A DNA stretch of 59,851 bases from Sulfurirhabdus sp043759595 (GTDB lineage Bacteria; Pseudomonadota; Gammaproteobacteria; Burkholderiales; SMCO01): positions 1-59,851 of the forward strand of contig JAYVLG010000124.1 of NCBI GenBank assembly GCA_043759595.1, read 5' to 3'. Shown in pieces: positions 42,958 to 52,011 of this stretch. Under the pieces are notes generated by a model. It was not told the DNA's origin, ran no database searches, and saw only the letters and a list, made by a program, of their open reading frames with translations. A program made the translations under genes and the position numbers. The first letter of the stretch is position 1, and the number at the start of each line of letters is the position of its first letter.

Positions 42958-45168
42958 TTACGCTTTGTTCTCTGCTGCACCCGTTACAACCGGAGGTAAT
43001 TGACTATCTAACGGCAGCATAATTTGCGCAACAACGCCTTGTTTATCATGCCTGTTGGCAATACTGGCTTGACCATGATGGAATTCTGAAATCAGGCGCA
43101 CAATGTAAAGCCCCAGGCCAAGATGCGGCGCCTGACTCTCTTTACGGGGACGGATTGAAATCATCGATTCGAACAATTGACCTGCCATTTCAGTGGGGAG
43201 AGCGGGCCCTTCATTCATCACCCTCAGCGCTGCCCAGTTACGGTCTTCGGCCAGCCAAATCTCGATATTCGTTCCTTCAGTACTGAAATCTGCTGCATTG
43301 GATACCAGTTTATCCAGCATCTGCGCAATCAGGTCTGGCACGCCATGCACTAACATGGGCCATGCAGGAACACGCACCACAAAAGTGTGCCGGGGGTAGG
43401 CGGCTTTGTATCCTTCTGCGCATCCGGTAACCACCTTTGCCAGATCAAACTGCTCCTGCTCGGATTGTTGCAATACCTGTTCCAGCCGCGTTGCTTCGCT
43501 CATTCTGGTTAAAATAGCATTGAGTCGGGCCAACCCCTCCTGGGCACGCCCCATGTAAACCTTTGCCTCATCCGGCAGGGCCTCCATGGCCAGATTATCC
43601 AATGACGAGCGCACCACAGCCACAGGCGTACGTATTTCGTGAGACAGCCTGCTGGCCATGTTTTCCAGATAGCTGTTGTACTGGGATAATCTTTCCAGCA
43701 CACTGGAAAAACTCCGCGACAAATCACCGATCTCGTCTCCAGCATGGGTACCCGCAATAATGCCCCGAACACGTCCGCTTGAATCAATGGATTGTTCCGC
43801 CTCGTTGCGTAACCGGCGGATGCGGGATGAAACCCGCGATGCGAAGAGAAACAGCGCTAGCGATCCAAACAGGAACACCCCCAGAATAACTGTAAACAGT
43901 TTTTCAAAAGCCTGATTCTTGATTGTTACGATGGCATTGGTTGTTTCCTCCACGACCACGGCCCCTATCACATGATCTTTGGACCATACAGGGTATGCTG
44001 CAGACAGTATCACCGCACGTGAATCCGGCGTGGATCGCCGGCGTGTCGCAGGAATCCCGCTCAGCGCCCGGTCTATTTCCGTCCCTTGCAGTTGGGATGC
44101 CGCTTTAAGATCATCCTGAAAATTATCGGTAGGCTGATTGAGAATAAAGGTATACACCGGCCGCAAATATCGGTCTTTGATGGCTGACCAACCCCAATGC
44201 TGATGAGCATTTTGAGGAGGCACTGAATTGGATAATTTGTTATCTTCGGGCCGTAACGAACCGGCATGAGCCAATACTCGCTGGTGACGATCAATAATCC
44301 AGATACGGGAAGTAGTACGCCCAAGGCCGCTGATGATCTGATCAATGTCCGCCGCAGGGACAAGTGCCGCGCCGAGTTCTTCTGGTGTCCCGACTCCCGA
44401 GGTACCCACTACCGATACATTCCCTTCGATTTCCGGATCATCAACATTTGCAACGGCAAACGCAAGCCTGGCTCCCACCATTGAAAGCGGCATTCTCAGC
44501 TCAATCGTATAGCCTTGCGGGGTATCAATCCATTTCCCCTTGATCCGGCTCTCAGGGCGCATCATCATATCTGTCTGGCCAGTGGACATCAGGTTGGCAG
44601 TAAACCAGCCAGGTGCCGTAGGGCTGATTGTGTAGCGATTAAATTCACCACTTGGGGATACCAGTGCGATTTCCACATAATCAGAATTTGCAACACTGTT
44701 ACTGCGGGGAAAACGGTAAATCACATGGGGGTCCGTGACTTCGATCAAGGCAAAAAAGGCATCATCCTGTTGACCGACCCGTAACTTGAAAGACGCTAGT
44801 GGTGCGCTGTTCGGATTGGGCTCCTGAACCACACTTTCTGGTCCATATACGCGTATATCGTCCGCCACAGCTGGCCAGTCTTGTGCCAAACCATCCACCG
44901 TGATGGTGTTTGGTAAAGAACGAATATATAAATCGCGCGCATTGTTCGCCACCCCCTTGCCCACAGCTTGTCCATCAAACAATTTAGGCCGGTTATGCAA
45001 GGCAGTCGCCACCGCGCGTGCAGTGCCGGCTAACGTACTTTCCTGCCCAGCTCGCAGAAATTTTTCCATTTCTCCAACGTATTGATATCCCAGCCAGGGG
45101 ATTGCAAGCAACACGGAAGAAATGAGCAGCAGTTTGGTGCGGATACCGATGGAAAAAGGGAACATCAT
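42958..45168 (-). CDS. pdsS: PdsS: histidine kinase of the proteobacterial dedicated sortase system
   Basis: 736 residues. A membrane helix at about 12-30 is followed by a long periplasmic region (about 31-420), a second helix at about 424-446, HAMP, HisKA (His510 in RLSHEIRTPVAVV) and an ATPase domain. The N box is intact-looking (KLVSNAADFS) and G2 is GLGLYIVRL, but G1 reads NEGPALP instead of DxGxG. Residues about 88-250 (ITVDGLAQDWPA...SDYVEIALVSPSGEFNRYTISPTAPGW) resemble a CBM9/DOMON-like beta-sandwich, a possible ligand sensor. It overlaps pdsR by four bases and is divergent from the sortase and its substrate. Confidence 0.9.
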   Translation of the reverse strand: MMFPFSIGIRTKLLLISSVLLAIPWLGYQYVGEMEKFLRAGQESTLAGTARAVATALHNRPKLFDGQAVGKGVANNARDLYIRSLPNTITVDGLAQDWPAVADDIRVYGPESVVQEPNPNSAPLASFKLRVGQQDDAFFALIEVTDPHVIYRFPRSNSVANSDYVEIALVSPSGEFNRYTISPTAPGWFTANLMSTGQTDMMMRPESRIKGKWIDTPQGYTIELRMPLSMVGARLAFAVANVDDPEIEGNVSVVGTSGVGTPEELGAALVPAADIDQIISGLGRTTSRIWIIDRHQRVLAHAGSLRPEDNKLSNSVPPQNAHQHWGWSAIKDRYLRPVYTFILNQPTDNFQDDLKAASQLQGTEIDRALSGIPATRRRSTPDSRAVILSAAYPVWSKDHVIGAVVVEETTNAIVTIKNQAFEKLFTVILGVFLFGSLALFLFASRVSSRIRRLRNEAEQSIDSSGRVRGIIAGTHAGDEIGDLSRSFSSVLERLSQYNSYLENMASRLSHEIRTPVAVVRSSLDNLAMEALPDEAKVYMGRAQEGLARLNAILTRMSEATRLEQVLQQSEQEQFDLAKVVTGCAEGYKAAYPRHTFVVRVPAWPMLVHGVPDLIAQMLDKLVSNAADFSTEGTNIEIWLAEDRNWAALRVMNEGPALPTEMAGQLFESMISIRPRKESQAPHLGLGLYIVRLISEFHHGQASIANRHDKQGVVAQIMLPLDSQLPPVVTGAAENKA

Positions 45169-45869
45169 ATAGCGGTGTCACTCACATTCCACCGATAGCC
45201 CATCCCGTAGACGGTATCGATGCAATTGAATGATGGATCAACCGCTATAAACTTTTTGCGAATACGTTTGATATGTGACGTAATGGTACTGTCGTCTACC
45301 ACCACTTTGGCTTCCGACATCAGCTGGTCCCTGTCTTTCACATGACCTGGAAATTTCGCTAAAGCATGCAACATCCAGAATTCCGTAAGCGTCAGCGCCA
45401 CTGGCATTCCTGACCATGAAGCCACCATCCGGTTCAAATCCAGGGTGAGCTGCCCCCGTCCCAGAATATCTTCTGCATCCGTGGTTACGCGCATTGCCTC
45501 GGTACGTCGGAACAAGGCAGCTATCCGCGCCAGCAAGTGCGGCAGGCTGATATCCTTGGTCAAGTAGTCGTCCGCCCCCATCCGTAGTCCGGATACTGTA
45601 TCAAAATCACTATCACGCGCGGTCAGAAACATAATCGGCAAAGTCGCTGAAAGCGACCGTAAATCCCGGCATAGCGTGAAGCCACCATCCATTTCATCAC
45701 CCAGCCCGATATCGATAATGGCCAAGTCCGGCAACCTGACTTTCAGGGCCTCAAATGCTTCCAGCCGCGATGCATAGGCACTCACCTCATAACCGTATTT
45801 TCTGAGCGCATCCGCGTAGTTTTCTCGTATAGCGGGTTCGTCTTCAACAATGGCCACTCTCTTGCTCAT
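45165..45869 (-). CDS. pdsR: PdsR: response regulator of the dedicated sortase system
   Basis: 234 residues. The receiver domain has VEDEPAIREN, phospho-Asp 53 (AIIDIGLGD) and Lys of YLTKD; the usual Pro after the Lys is replaced by Asp. The winged-helix DNA-binding domain (VALTLTEFWMLHALAKFPGHVKDRDQLMSEAKVVVDDSTITSHIKRIRKKF) is of OmpR type. It is expected to control the divergent sortase operon across 236 bases. It forms a coupled pair with pdsS. Confidence 0.92.
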   Translation of the reverse strand: MSKRVAIVEDEPAIRENYADALRKYGYEVSAYASRLEAFEALKVRLPDLAIIDIGLGDEMDGGFTLCRDLRSLSATLPIMFLTARDSDFDTVSGLRMGADDYLTKDISLPHLLARIAALFRRTEAMRVTTDAEDILGRGQLTLDLNRMVASWSGMPVALTLTEFWMLHALAKFPGHVKDRDQLMSEAKVVVDDSTITSHIKRIRKKFIAVDPSFNCIDTVYGMGYRWNVSDTAI

Positions 45870-46105
45870 TTACTTGTTACCTGATTAAAACCGATGAAGC
45901 GAATATACACGATTGGATGCGTACAGTTAACGCCTGAACGCATTTGCCTTTTTTTTGCCACATTTCATCTCAACTTTTCCATATCTCCCGCCTTATCAGG
46001 TCATTTTCATGGCTTTAAATAGGAACTGTCAGAAGCCGTTTCAAAGCCGTCCGTTGAAACCAGCCAATCTGAGCCTCAATAACAAGTTGCCTAAGGAGAA
46101 TAAAA

Positions 46106-46312
46106 ATGTGCAATACCAGTTGTGCTTATGTCAGCAACAGAGATAAATGCTTCGCAGAAAATACCGAGATGGGATGCCTGTGCAAACGGCAACCCAAGGC
46201 CAGAGTTCGAAAAATTCAACGCGCCTGGGTGGCATGGCGATCAGGAAACCGTTTTCAGCCGCGCACCCACCTGCGCATGATCAAAACCTGGCAAGCATGG
46301 AATGGAGAATAA
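46106..46312 (+). CDS. Small Cys-containing protein leading the sortase operon (68 aa)
   Basis: An ORF with a very strong ribosome site (CTAAGGAGAATAAAA, then ATG). The product has Cys at residues 2, 6, 15, 24 and 26 (MCNTSCAYVSNRDKCFAEN, then GCLCKRQPKA) and an Arg/Trp-rich basic C-terminal half (RKIQRAWVAWRSGNRFQPRTH). It has no signal peptide or membrane helix. Its stop is two bases before the substrate gene ATG, and the site for that gene (GGAGAATAAAA) lies at its end, so the two are coupled. No family is recognised; it may be a leader peptide, a regulator, or a metal-binding small protein. Confidence 0.65.
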   Translation: MCNTSCAYVSNRDKCFAENTEMGCLCKRQPKARVRKIQRAWVAWRSGNRFQPRTHLRMIKTWQAWNGE

Positions 46313-46314
46313 AA

Positions 46315-48486
46315 ATGAATACAACCACCAATGAAACAACACGGCTTCCCTACCCTGCACGCGCTATTGCGGCAGATTTGTTGAGAATCGTTGCGGGAGG
46401 CGTGGCCGTCAGCGTCATGTTCAGCCTGCTTGCCAGTTTGTTCGTACTACTGCTTGCAGGCAACGCCAATGCGGCGGCTTTAGAAGAAAACGAGGCTACC
46501 CCATCAGTCAAACTTTCTGATGCACAGGAAGGCAGCCTGCTTTTCAAAACAGGTGTTAAAGGGGCGTATCAACTCGCACCTACCTTAAAAACAGACGTAG
46601 TCATGCAAGTGTCCGGTTTGGTCTCACGTACCCATGTGAAACAGCGCTTCCACAACCCTGCCAAAACCTGGGCTGAGGGAGTGTATGTATTCCCCTTGCC
46701 TGAAAATGCGGCCGTGGATCATCTGAACATGCGCATCGGCAGCCGCTTGATTGAAGGACAAGTCAAAGAAAAAGAGGCAGCTCGCGCAACCTATGAGCAA
46801 GCCAAGCAAGAGGGTAAAAAAGCCTCGCTGGTAGAACAGGAACGCCCAAACATTTTCACCACTAGCGTTGCCAATATCGGTCCTGGGGAAGATGTGACGA
46901 TCGAAATCGAATACCAGCAGACCTTGCACTATGACCAAGGCACATTCCATCTGAGATTTCCAATGGTTGTGGCCCCTCGCTACATTCCCGGTACACAGCA
47001 AGTGAGCGGATTTACCGGTACGGGTTGGGCAAACAACACCAATGCTGTACCAGATGCAGCGCGTATTACACCAGCAGTTCTGCACCCCTCCAACAAACCC
47101 ATTAATCCCGTGAGCATCAAGGTTGAACTGGATGCAGGTTTCCCATTGGCCCGACTGGAAAGCCCTTATCACCCGATTGACACCCAAAAACTGCCTGACA
47201 ACCACTATGTGATCTCACTAAAAGAAGGCGAAGTACCTGCCAACAAAGACTTTGAACTGGTATGGGCACCTGCTCTGAATAATGCGCCACAAGCGGCACT
47301 CTTCACCCAGCGCAAGGCAGACAAAACCTACGCCATGATGATGGTGATGCCACCTGCACCTCAAGCAGCCGAAATCAAGCTGCCACGGGAAGTTGTGTTT
47401 GTGATCGACACTTCCGGTTCCATGTCCGGCACGTCGCTTACCCAGGCCAAGCAATCCCTGACACTGGCTTTGTCACGCCTGAGCCCGCAAGACCGATTCA
47501 ACGTTATCCAGTTCAATTCGATTACGGATATGCTGTTCCCCTCCTCCGTACCTGTTACCAACAGCACCATCAACCAGGCGAATGACTACGTTAACCGTCT
47601 GCAGGCAACTGGCGGAACAGAAATCGCTGCAGCGCTTAACGCTGCATTGAACAATAGCAGTGAAACACAGGTTGTTCGCCAGGTTATCTTTCTGACAGAT
47701 GGCAGTGTTGGAAATGAAGACCAGTTGTTTGGCATCATCAAACAAAAACTGGGCAGCTCCCGATTGTTCACTGTCGGTATCGGCAGCGCACCCAATAGTT
47801 ATTTCATGAGTAAGGCTGCTGAATTCGGGCATGGCACCTTCACTTATATTGGCGATATTTCCGAAGTAAAGGAAAAAATGGGCCAGTTGTTTACGAAGCT
47901 TGAAAGCCCGGTATTGACCGACATCCAGATCAAATGGACAGGTGCACAATCAGTAGAAATGTGGCCAAACAAGATTCCTGATCTATATCTGGGTGAGCCT
48001 GTCATCGTTATTGCCGCAATGGATGAGCTGAAAGGCGAAGTCACGCTGCAAGGTAAACGCGGCAACCAGCCATGGCACATGACTTTGCCATTAAAAGGCG
48101 GAAAAGACGAAAATGGTGTACCAGCATTGTGGGCGCGCAAGAAAATCGGCGCCCTGATCGATTCACTCCATGAAGGTGCTGATGCCGAGGCAATCAAGAA
48201 ACAAGTCGTGGAGGTAGCCCTTACTCATCACCTGGTTAGCAAATACACCAGTCTGGTTGCTGTTGATGTCACCCCTGCACGACCAAAAGACGAAGCGCTA
48301 AATACAAGCGGCATGCCAACCAACCTGCCGGAAGGATGGAGTCACGAAGCCGTGTTCGGCACCCTGCCGCAAACGGCTACACCAGCTGAACTGAATCTGG
48401 CATTGGGCTTAGGGGCACTGTCACTGGCTGCCATACTGGGGTTTACCCGCAAAACACGTTTTGCTGACACCCGGTTAAGGGGATAA
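46315..48486 (+). CDS. Sortase substrate with VIT and vWA domains
   Basis: 723 residues from the ATG at 46315. A long signal peptide or anchor is followed (about residue 35-60, SVMFSLLASLFVLLLAGNANAAA) by a VIT domain (about 75-190, LKTDVVMQVSGLVSRTHVKQRFHNP...EGVYVFPLPENAAVDH) and a vWA domain with an intact MIDAS (VIDTSGSMSG near 365). The C-terminus has an LPxTG-like motif LPQTAT at 684-689, then a hydrophobic helix and the basic tail TRKTRFADTRLRG. This is the marine proteobacterial sortase target family, fixed to the cell surface by the sortase encoded three bases downstream. It resembles inter-alpha-trypsin-inhibitor heavy chains. Confidence 0.93.
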   Translation: MNTTTNETTRLPYPARAIAADLLRIVAGGVAVSVMFSLLASLFVLLLAGNANAAALEENEATPSVKLSDAQEGSLLFKTGVKGAYQLAPTLKTDVVMQVSGLVSRTHVKQRFHNPAKTWAEGVYVFPLPENAAVDHLNMRIGSRLIEGQVKEKEAARATYEQAKQEGKKASLVEQERPNIFTTSVANIGPGEDVTIEIEYQQTLHYDQGTFHLRFPMVVAPRYIPGTQQVSGFTGTGWANNTNAVPDAARITPAVLHPSNKPINPVSIKVELDAGFPLARLESPYHPIDTQKLPDNHYVISLKEGEVPANKDFELVWAPALNNAPQAALFTQRKADKTYAMMMVMPPAPQAAEIKLPREVVFVIDTSGSMSGTSLTQAKQSLTLALSRLSPQDRFNVIQFNSITDMLFPSSVPVTNSTINQANDYVNRLQATGGTEIAAALNAALNNSSETQVVRQVIFLTDGSVGNEDQLFGIIKQKLGSSRLFTVGIGSAPNSYFMSKAAEFGHGTFTYIGDISEVKEKMGQLFTKLESPVLTDIQIKWTGAQSVEMWPNKIPDLYLGEPVIVIAAMDELKGEVTLQGKRGNQPWHMTLPLKGGKDENGVPALWARKKIGALIDSLHEGADAEAIKKQVVEVALTHHLVSKYTSLVAVDVTPARPKDEALNTSGMPTNLPEGWSHEAVFGTLPQTATPAELNLALGLGALSLAAILGFTRKTRFADTRLRG

Positions 48487-48488
48487 CC

Positions 48489-49088
48489 ATGTTAAAGATC
48501 GACGCCAAAAGGCTTACCTGGCGTACTTTACTAATCGGCGCACTGCTACTGGCAGGCGTCTGGCAAACAGGCGAAGCTGCCTACATCCACCTTAAAGCGC
48601 GACTGGCTCAACAACTGTTGCGCACTGCATGGGAGAAGACACGCGCCGGTGAAAAAGAGGTGAAGCCCTGGCCCTGGGCAGATACCTGGCCAGTTGCACG
48701 TTTGCGGGTGCCCTCTCAAGGTGTCGATCTTTACGTACTCGCAGGCGCCAGCGGCAGAACCCTCGCCTTCGGCCCCGGCCACCTGAGCGGCACACCCCTG
48801 CCGGGGCAAACCGGCAACAGCGTATTAAGCGCTCACCGTGATACGCATTTTGATTTTGTAAAAAAACTGGCAGCAGGTAATGAACTGATCGTGGAAAGCG
48901 CAGACGGAAAAGAAACAAGTTATCGCATCAGCACCATGCTGGTGGTGGATAAACACGATACGTGGGTAACACGTAACGCTGAGGATTCGAGATTGACATT
49001 GATTACCTGTTATCCGTTTGACGCGATCATACCCGGTGGGCCATTACGCTATGTGGTAACGGCTGAGGCCGGCAATTCTGGCGCATAA
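48489..49088 (+). CDS. Class GN sortase
   Basis: 199 residues with an N-terminal membrane anchor (LLIGALLLAGVWQTGEAAYI). Catalytic residues are His116 (SVLSAHRDTHFDF), Cys174 (LTLITCYPFDAI) and Arg187 (GGPLRYVV), in the class GN (Gram-negative) sortase arrangement. It should cleave the LPQTAT motif of the upstream substrate and transfer it to an acceptor in the periplasm or outer surface. It starts two bases after the substrate stop. It is the last gene of the sortase operon. Confidence 0.95.
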   Translation: MLKIDAKRLTWRTLLIGALLLAGVWQTGEAAYIHLKARLAQQLLRTAWEKTRAGEKEVKPWPWADTWPVARLRVPSQGVDLYVLAGASGRTLAFGPGHLSGTPLPGQTGNSVLSAHRDTHFDFVKKLAAGNELIVESADGKETSYRISTMLVVDKHDTWVTRNAEDSRLTLITCYPFDAIIPGGPLRYVVTAEAGNSGA

Positions 49089-49181
49089 ATTACCTGGTTT
49101 CAACCTTCTGTTTCAGAGCATGTACTCACACTTGAGTTTCTCAGTTAACTATTGAAAACATTACCTTATTGGAGCAACACC

Positions 49182-49892
49182 ATGTTTAGAAATAAAATCG
49201 TCATTGCAGCCATGATCACATTCTCCGGATTTGCCTGGGCAGGGCCACCCAAACCATTTGTAGTTATGGATTATAGTGATACCTATAGCAAAGATACCTT
49301 TCCTCGGGACAGCGCCTGGTACGGACTTTATTGCACCGCATCAAACTGCGAAATTCGGAATGCAAAAGTTCGTATTACTTCCTCCACGGCGAAAAACATC
49401 CTTGATGAGAACGAGCCTATTGATGTCTTGCACGTTCATGACAGCCCTATTGCATTGTTTAGCGGTTTTCCCCTCAAAATTGGCAAAGTCACCACATGGT
49501 TTAAAGCCGACAACCCGATTGTTGAATCAGAGCATTATTCAAAACTAAAAAAACTTGGTCATTGGCAGATGCCTTGGGGAACTACACCTCTCACCATATC
49601 GTGGGTAAAGCTTCCTGAATATGGAGGTTTTCGTTACCACATCAGCGATGGCACAACAAATCAATTTTTGTTTAGAACAGATATAGAAGGGCATTATGGA
49701 GGGGAAACCGCACCTTTTATTCACTGGATTGGCGATCTTGACGGAGATGGCAAGATCGATTTACTGCTTAGCCTCCCAGACGATAACTGCGGTTTCGATT
49801 ATCGCCTTTATCTTTCATCACTTGCAGGTAAAGGGGAGTTTATTCACAAAGCGGCTAAGCTTTCTGGACGTTTTGCGGTTTGCGGTTGTTGA
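49182..49892 (+). CDS. Secreted protein with an FG-GAP/calcium-like motif
   Basis: 236 residues from the ATG at 49182 (TTGGAGCAACACC upstream). The signal peptide is NKIVIAAMITFSGFAWA. The body has few conserved motifs; near residue 185 is WIGDLDGDGKIDLLLSLPDDNCGFDYRLYLSS, a DxDGDG calcium-type loop like those in FG-GAP repeats. It ends FAVCGC. A degenerate partial copy of the 3' end is found at 50949-51075. The function is unknown; it lies just after the sortase gene but has no sortase signal, so it is probably a neighbour, not a substrate. Confidence 0.75.
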   Translation: MFRNKIVIAAMITFSGFAWAGPPKPFVVMDYSDTYSKDTFPRDSAWYGLYCTASNCEIRNAKVRITSSTAKNILDENEPIDVLHVHDSPIALFSGFPLKIGKVTTWFKADNPIVESEHYSKLKKLGHWQMPWGTTPLTISWVKLPEYGGFRYHISDGTTNQFLFRTDIEGHYGGETAPFIHWIGDLDGDGKIDLLLSLPDDNCGFDYRLYLSSLAGKGEFIHKAAKLSGRFAVCGC

Positions 49893-50041
49893 AATTAGAA
49901 CTTAATCTCTTATCCCTGCAGCTATGTTTATAGCTCACTTCTCTATGGGTAAGACATCCAAGCCTGCTAGTAGCAGACTACATAGCCAGGAACAAAAACA
50001 GCGACCCATTCAGATCGCTGCAATCTTGTTTGCAAAGCTTA

Positions 50042-50578
50042 TTAAGTAGCTTTGCGCCGAGCAATACCAACTAAGCCAAGCAGACCAGAACCCAGCAACC
50101 ATACTGCCGCAGGTACTGGAACGGCAGAAACCATATACGACAAGTTATCTATAATTGCACCATCACTTGATCCATTAAATGCAATGTGATCAACCAATCC
50201 GCTATAACCTGAACTCAGCCAGGATAGTGAGCAGCAAGTATTCGGATCAAGTGGACCATGAGCCACTAGATTTCCACCCAGGAATAAATCGAATGCATAT
50301 CCGCTTTCAGCCCCGCCCCAAGAATTGTAGTCAGCACCCACAAAAACAACTGGAGCAGAAAAATCAACCTCGATTGCAGCAAGACGCCCATGGTTAGCTT
50401 GGATATATGTATTTCCAGCGTCAACTGACTGACTTCCTGTCCAGGTTGCGAGGTCGTAAGTGGTGACACTACTATCAGCGAGATTATCGAAGGTAATAAC
50501 AGTTGAAATTTTAGCTGCATTTGCCATTGAGGCAAATGACACCACAAGCGCTAAAAGTAAAGTTTGTTTAAATTGCAT
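50042..50578 (-). CDS. VPLPA-CTERM exported protein
   Basis: 178 residues from the ATG at 50578 (AGGGATCAAAA upstream). Signal peptide: QTLLLALVVSFASMANA. The body looks like a lectin-like beta-sandwich (ITFDNLADSSVTTYDLATW...AIEVDFSAPVVFVGADYNSWG...). The sorting tail is VPVPAAVWLLGSGLLGLVGIARRKAT. It is the third exosortase-type substrate in the window. It is convergent with the FG-GAP-like gene. Confidence 0.86.
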   Translation of the reverse strand: MQFKQTLLLALVVSFASMANAAKISTVITFDNLADSSVTTYDLATWTGSQSVDAGNTYIQANHGRLAAIEVDFSAPVVFVGADYNSWGGAESGYAFDLFLGGNLVAHGPLDPNTCCSLSWLSSGYSGLVDHIAFNGSSDGAIIDNLSYMVSAVPVPAAVWLLGSGLLGLVGIARRKAT

Positions 50579-50896
50579 TTTTTGATCCCTTTTTAAGAAT
50601 CTAATCAATAAGCAATTACCGTGCCAATTTATTTATAACACATAAAAACAATGTCATAAATAAATGTCATACAGGATGTATATGAAAAGTGTAAAAAAAT
50701 CCGACAGATTTATTTGAAAAGCTCGATCGCGGGATGCTTACTAAAATATTTGAGTCGCAAAATGCCGCATATTAAATCAAGAACGTTCGACCTAAATGAA
50801 ATAGAGTAAAAGTGAAAAAGCGACTCCACTTTGGGCCATTAAACCTAACATTTCATTTTTTCGCTGGCACCTCTCAGGTTAATGGTGATATTAAGT

Positions 50897-50927
50897 TCTT
50901 TAACCGCAGAGGCGCCAAGCCGCAGAG
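50897..50927. repeat. Single arm of the AACCGCAGAGG repeat
   Basis: TTTAACCGCAGAGGCGCCAAG followed by CGCAGAGG matches the arms of the hairpin repeats at 4010, 24982 and 32331. No second arm is found nearby, so it is a solo arm. The segment between 50579 and 50896 is AT-rich and without a gene. Confidence 0.6.
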
Positions 50928-50948
50928 GACAGAATCTTGTCGGTTGAA

Positions 50949-51075
50949 TATACAGAGTCCAGAAGATAACTGCGGTTTCGATTATCACCATTATCTTTCA
51001 TCACAAGCTGGTAAAAAGGAATATACACAAAGCAGCTCAACTTTCTGACAGTTTTGCAGCTTGCAGTTGCTGCGA
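50949..51075 (+). pseudogene. Degenerate copy of the FG-GAP-like gene 3' end
   Basis: The sequence from CCAGAAGATAACTGCGG to GCAGCTTGCAGTTGCTG is clearly similar to 49779-49890. It encodes PEDNCGFDYHHYLSSQAGK, then loses frame and has an early stop. It is a leftover of an old tandem copy of the gene. Confidence 0.75.
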
Positions 51076-51569
51076 TTGTCACTGAAGTTTAGAACTACAA
51101 CAACATTTATATATTGCGGATGAGTCAAAACGACCCTAACCGGCCACATGCCGTTTTCATCGGCAATGACCGCTTTCTGGAAGGATGGCTGAAGTAAGCA
51201 GCAGAAACTAATGGCCGCTCCACCTCCAACTGCGGTCACTTGCAATTTGCTGGTAAGAAAATTCGCAATTATATTTCGTGCGTCAGCTCTTCAAAATGCT
51301 GATCGGCAGCCCCAGACCCAAATCGGGCACATGACATCTGGAAGGCGATTGGCCTCTTTCGCAACCGAGGATTTAGTCAGAACAGATTGATGGGTTGAGA
51401 GGTTGCGTCGAAGCAGTTGGCGCGATTCATGAAGGCACTGTTCTATCAGGGAAGAAGTGGGTTGCATGGTTTACTTTGTAATTAGATCACAACACCAATG
51501 ACGCAGGGGAAGCAATCCAGTTTAACTGGAACTATAGTGAAACCATGAGTCTCTTGTTAAGGAAAAATT
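51076..51569. other. Intergenic, no recognised gene
   Basis: Mixed-composition DNA with several short frames broken by stops. It looks like decayed coding sequence, but no family could be identified. The promoter and AAGGA site of the EF-hand gene lie at the right end. Confidence 0.4.
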
Positions 51570-51890
51570 ATGAATAATCCGAAAATGAAGGATGTGATTC
51601 CATTTCTCCTGATGGCTCTGTTTGCCGGCTGCGCGGCATCGAGCACGCAGGGCGGTGCCATCGAACCCGGCGATCGCGATATGAGCCGGGCCAAACTGAA
51701 GCAGGAATTCAACAAACTCGACCTGAACAGGGATAGTTATGTGTCACTGGAAGAATTCCAGGCCTTTAACAAAGATGATCTCGCATTCAAGGCGGCCGAC
51801 ATCAACGATGATGGACGTATCGACCTGAACGAATTCATCCATTACAGCGAAGTGAAAGCTGCCGACAGGAAGATGCAGCAACAGAAGTAA
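51570..51890 (+). CDS. EF-hand lipoprotein, 106 aa
   Basis: A small protein with a lipoprotein signal peptide (FLLMALFAGC, lipobox LFAGC), so it is probably lipid-anchored. Two EF-hand loops follow: DLNRDSYVSLEEF and DINDDGRIDLNEF, with Asp/Asn at positions 1, 3, 5 and Glu at 12, so calcium binding is likely. The C-terminus is a charged helix (EVKAADRKMQQQK). The ATG at 51570 follows AAGGA; an ATG five codons later is also possible. It is monocistronic. Confidence 0.8.
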   Translation: MNNPKMKDVIPFLLMALFAGCAASSTQGGAIEPGDRDMSRAKLKQEFNKLDLNRDSYVSLEEFQAFNKDDLAFKAADINDDGRIDLNEFIHYSEVKAADRKMQQQK

Positions 51891-52011
51891 ATGTAAATCG
51901 TCATCGCCTGCCATACCTGCGCGGCAAGTAAAGGACCGCGAGCTTCAGCGCGACCGCTGGAGCGGCACGGGCCAAAAAGAGCTTACTATAAATGCCGTAT
52001 ACACACTACCA

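Noticed and set aside
46147..46314. Upstream extension of the sortase substrate by 56 residues
   Set aside because: The ATG at 46315 has its own ribosome site and gives a normal signal peptide; the upstream region is occupied by the 68-residue ORF in another frame.
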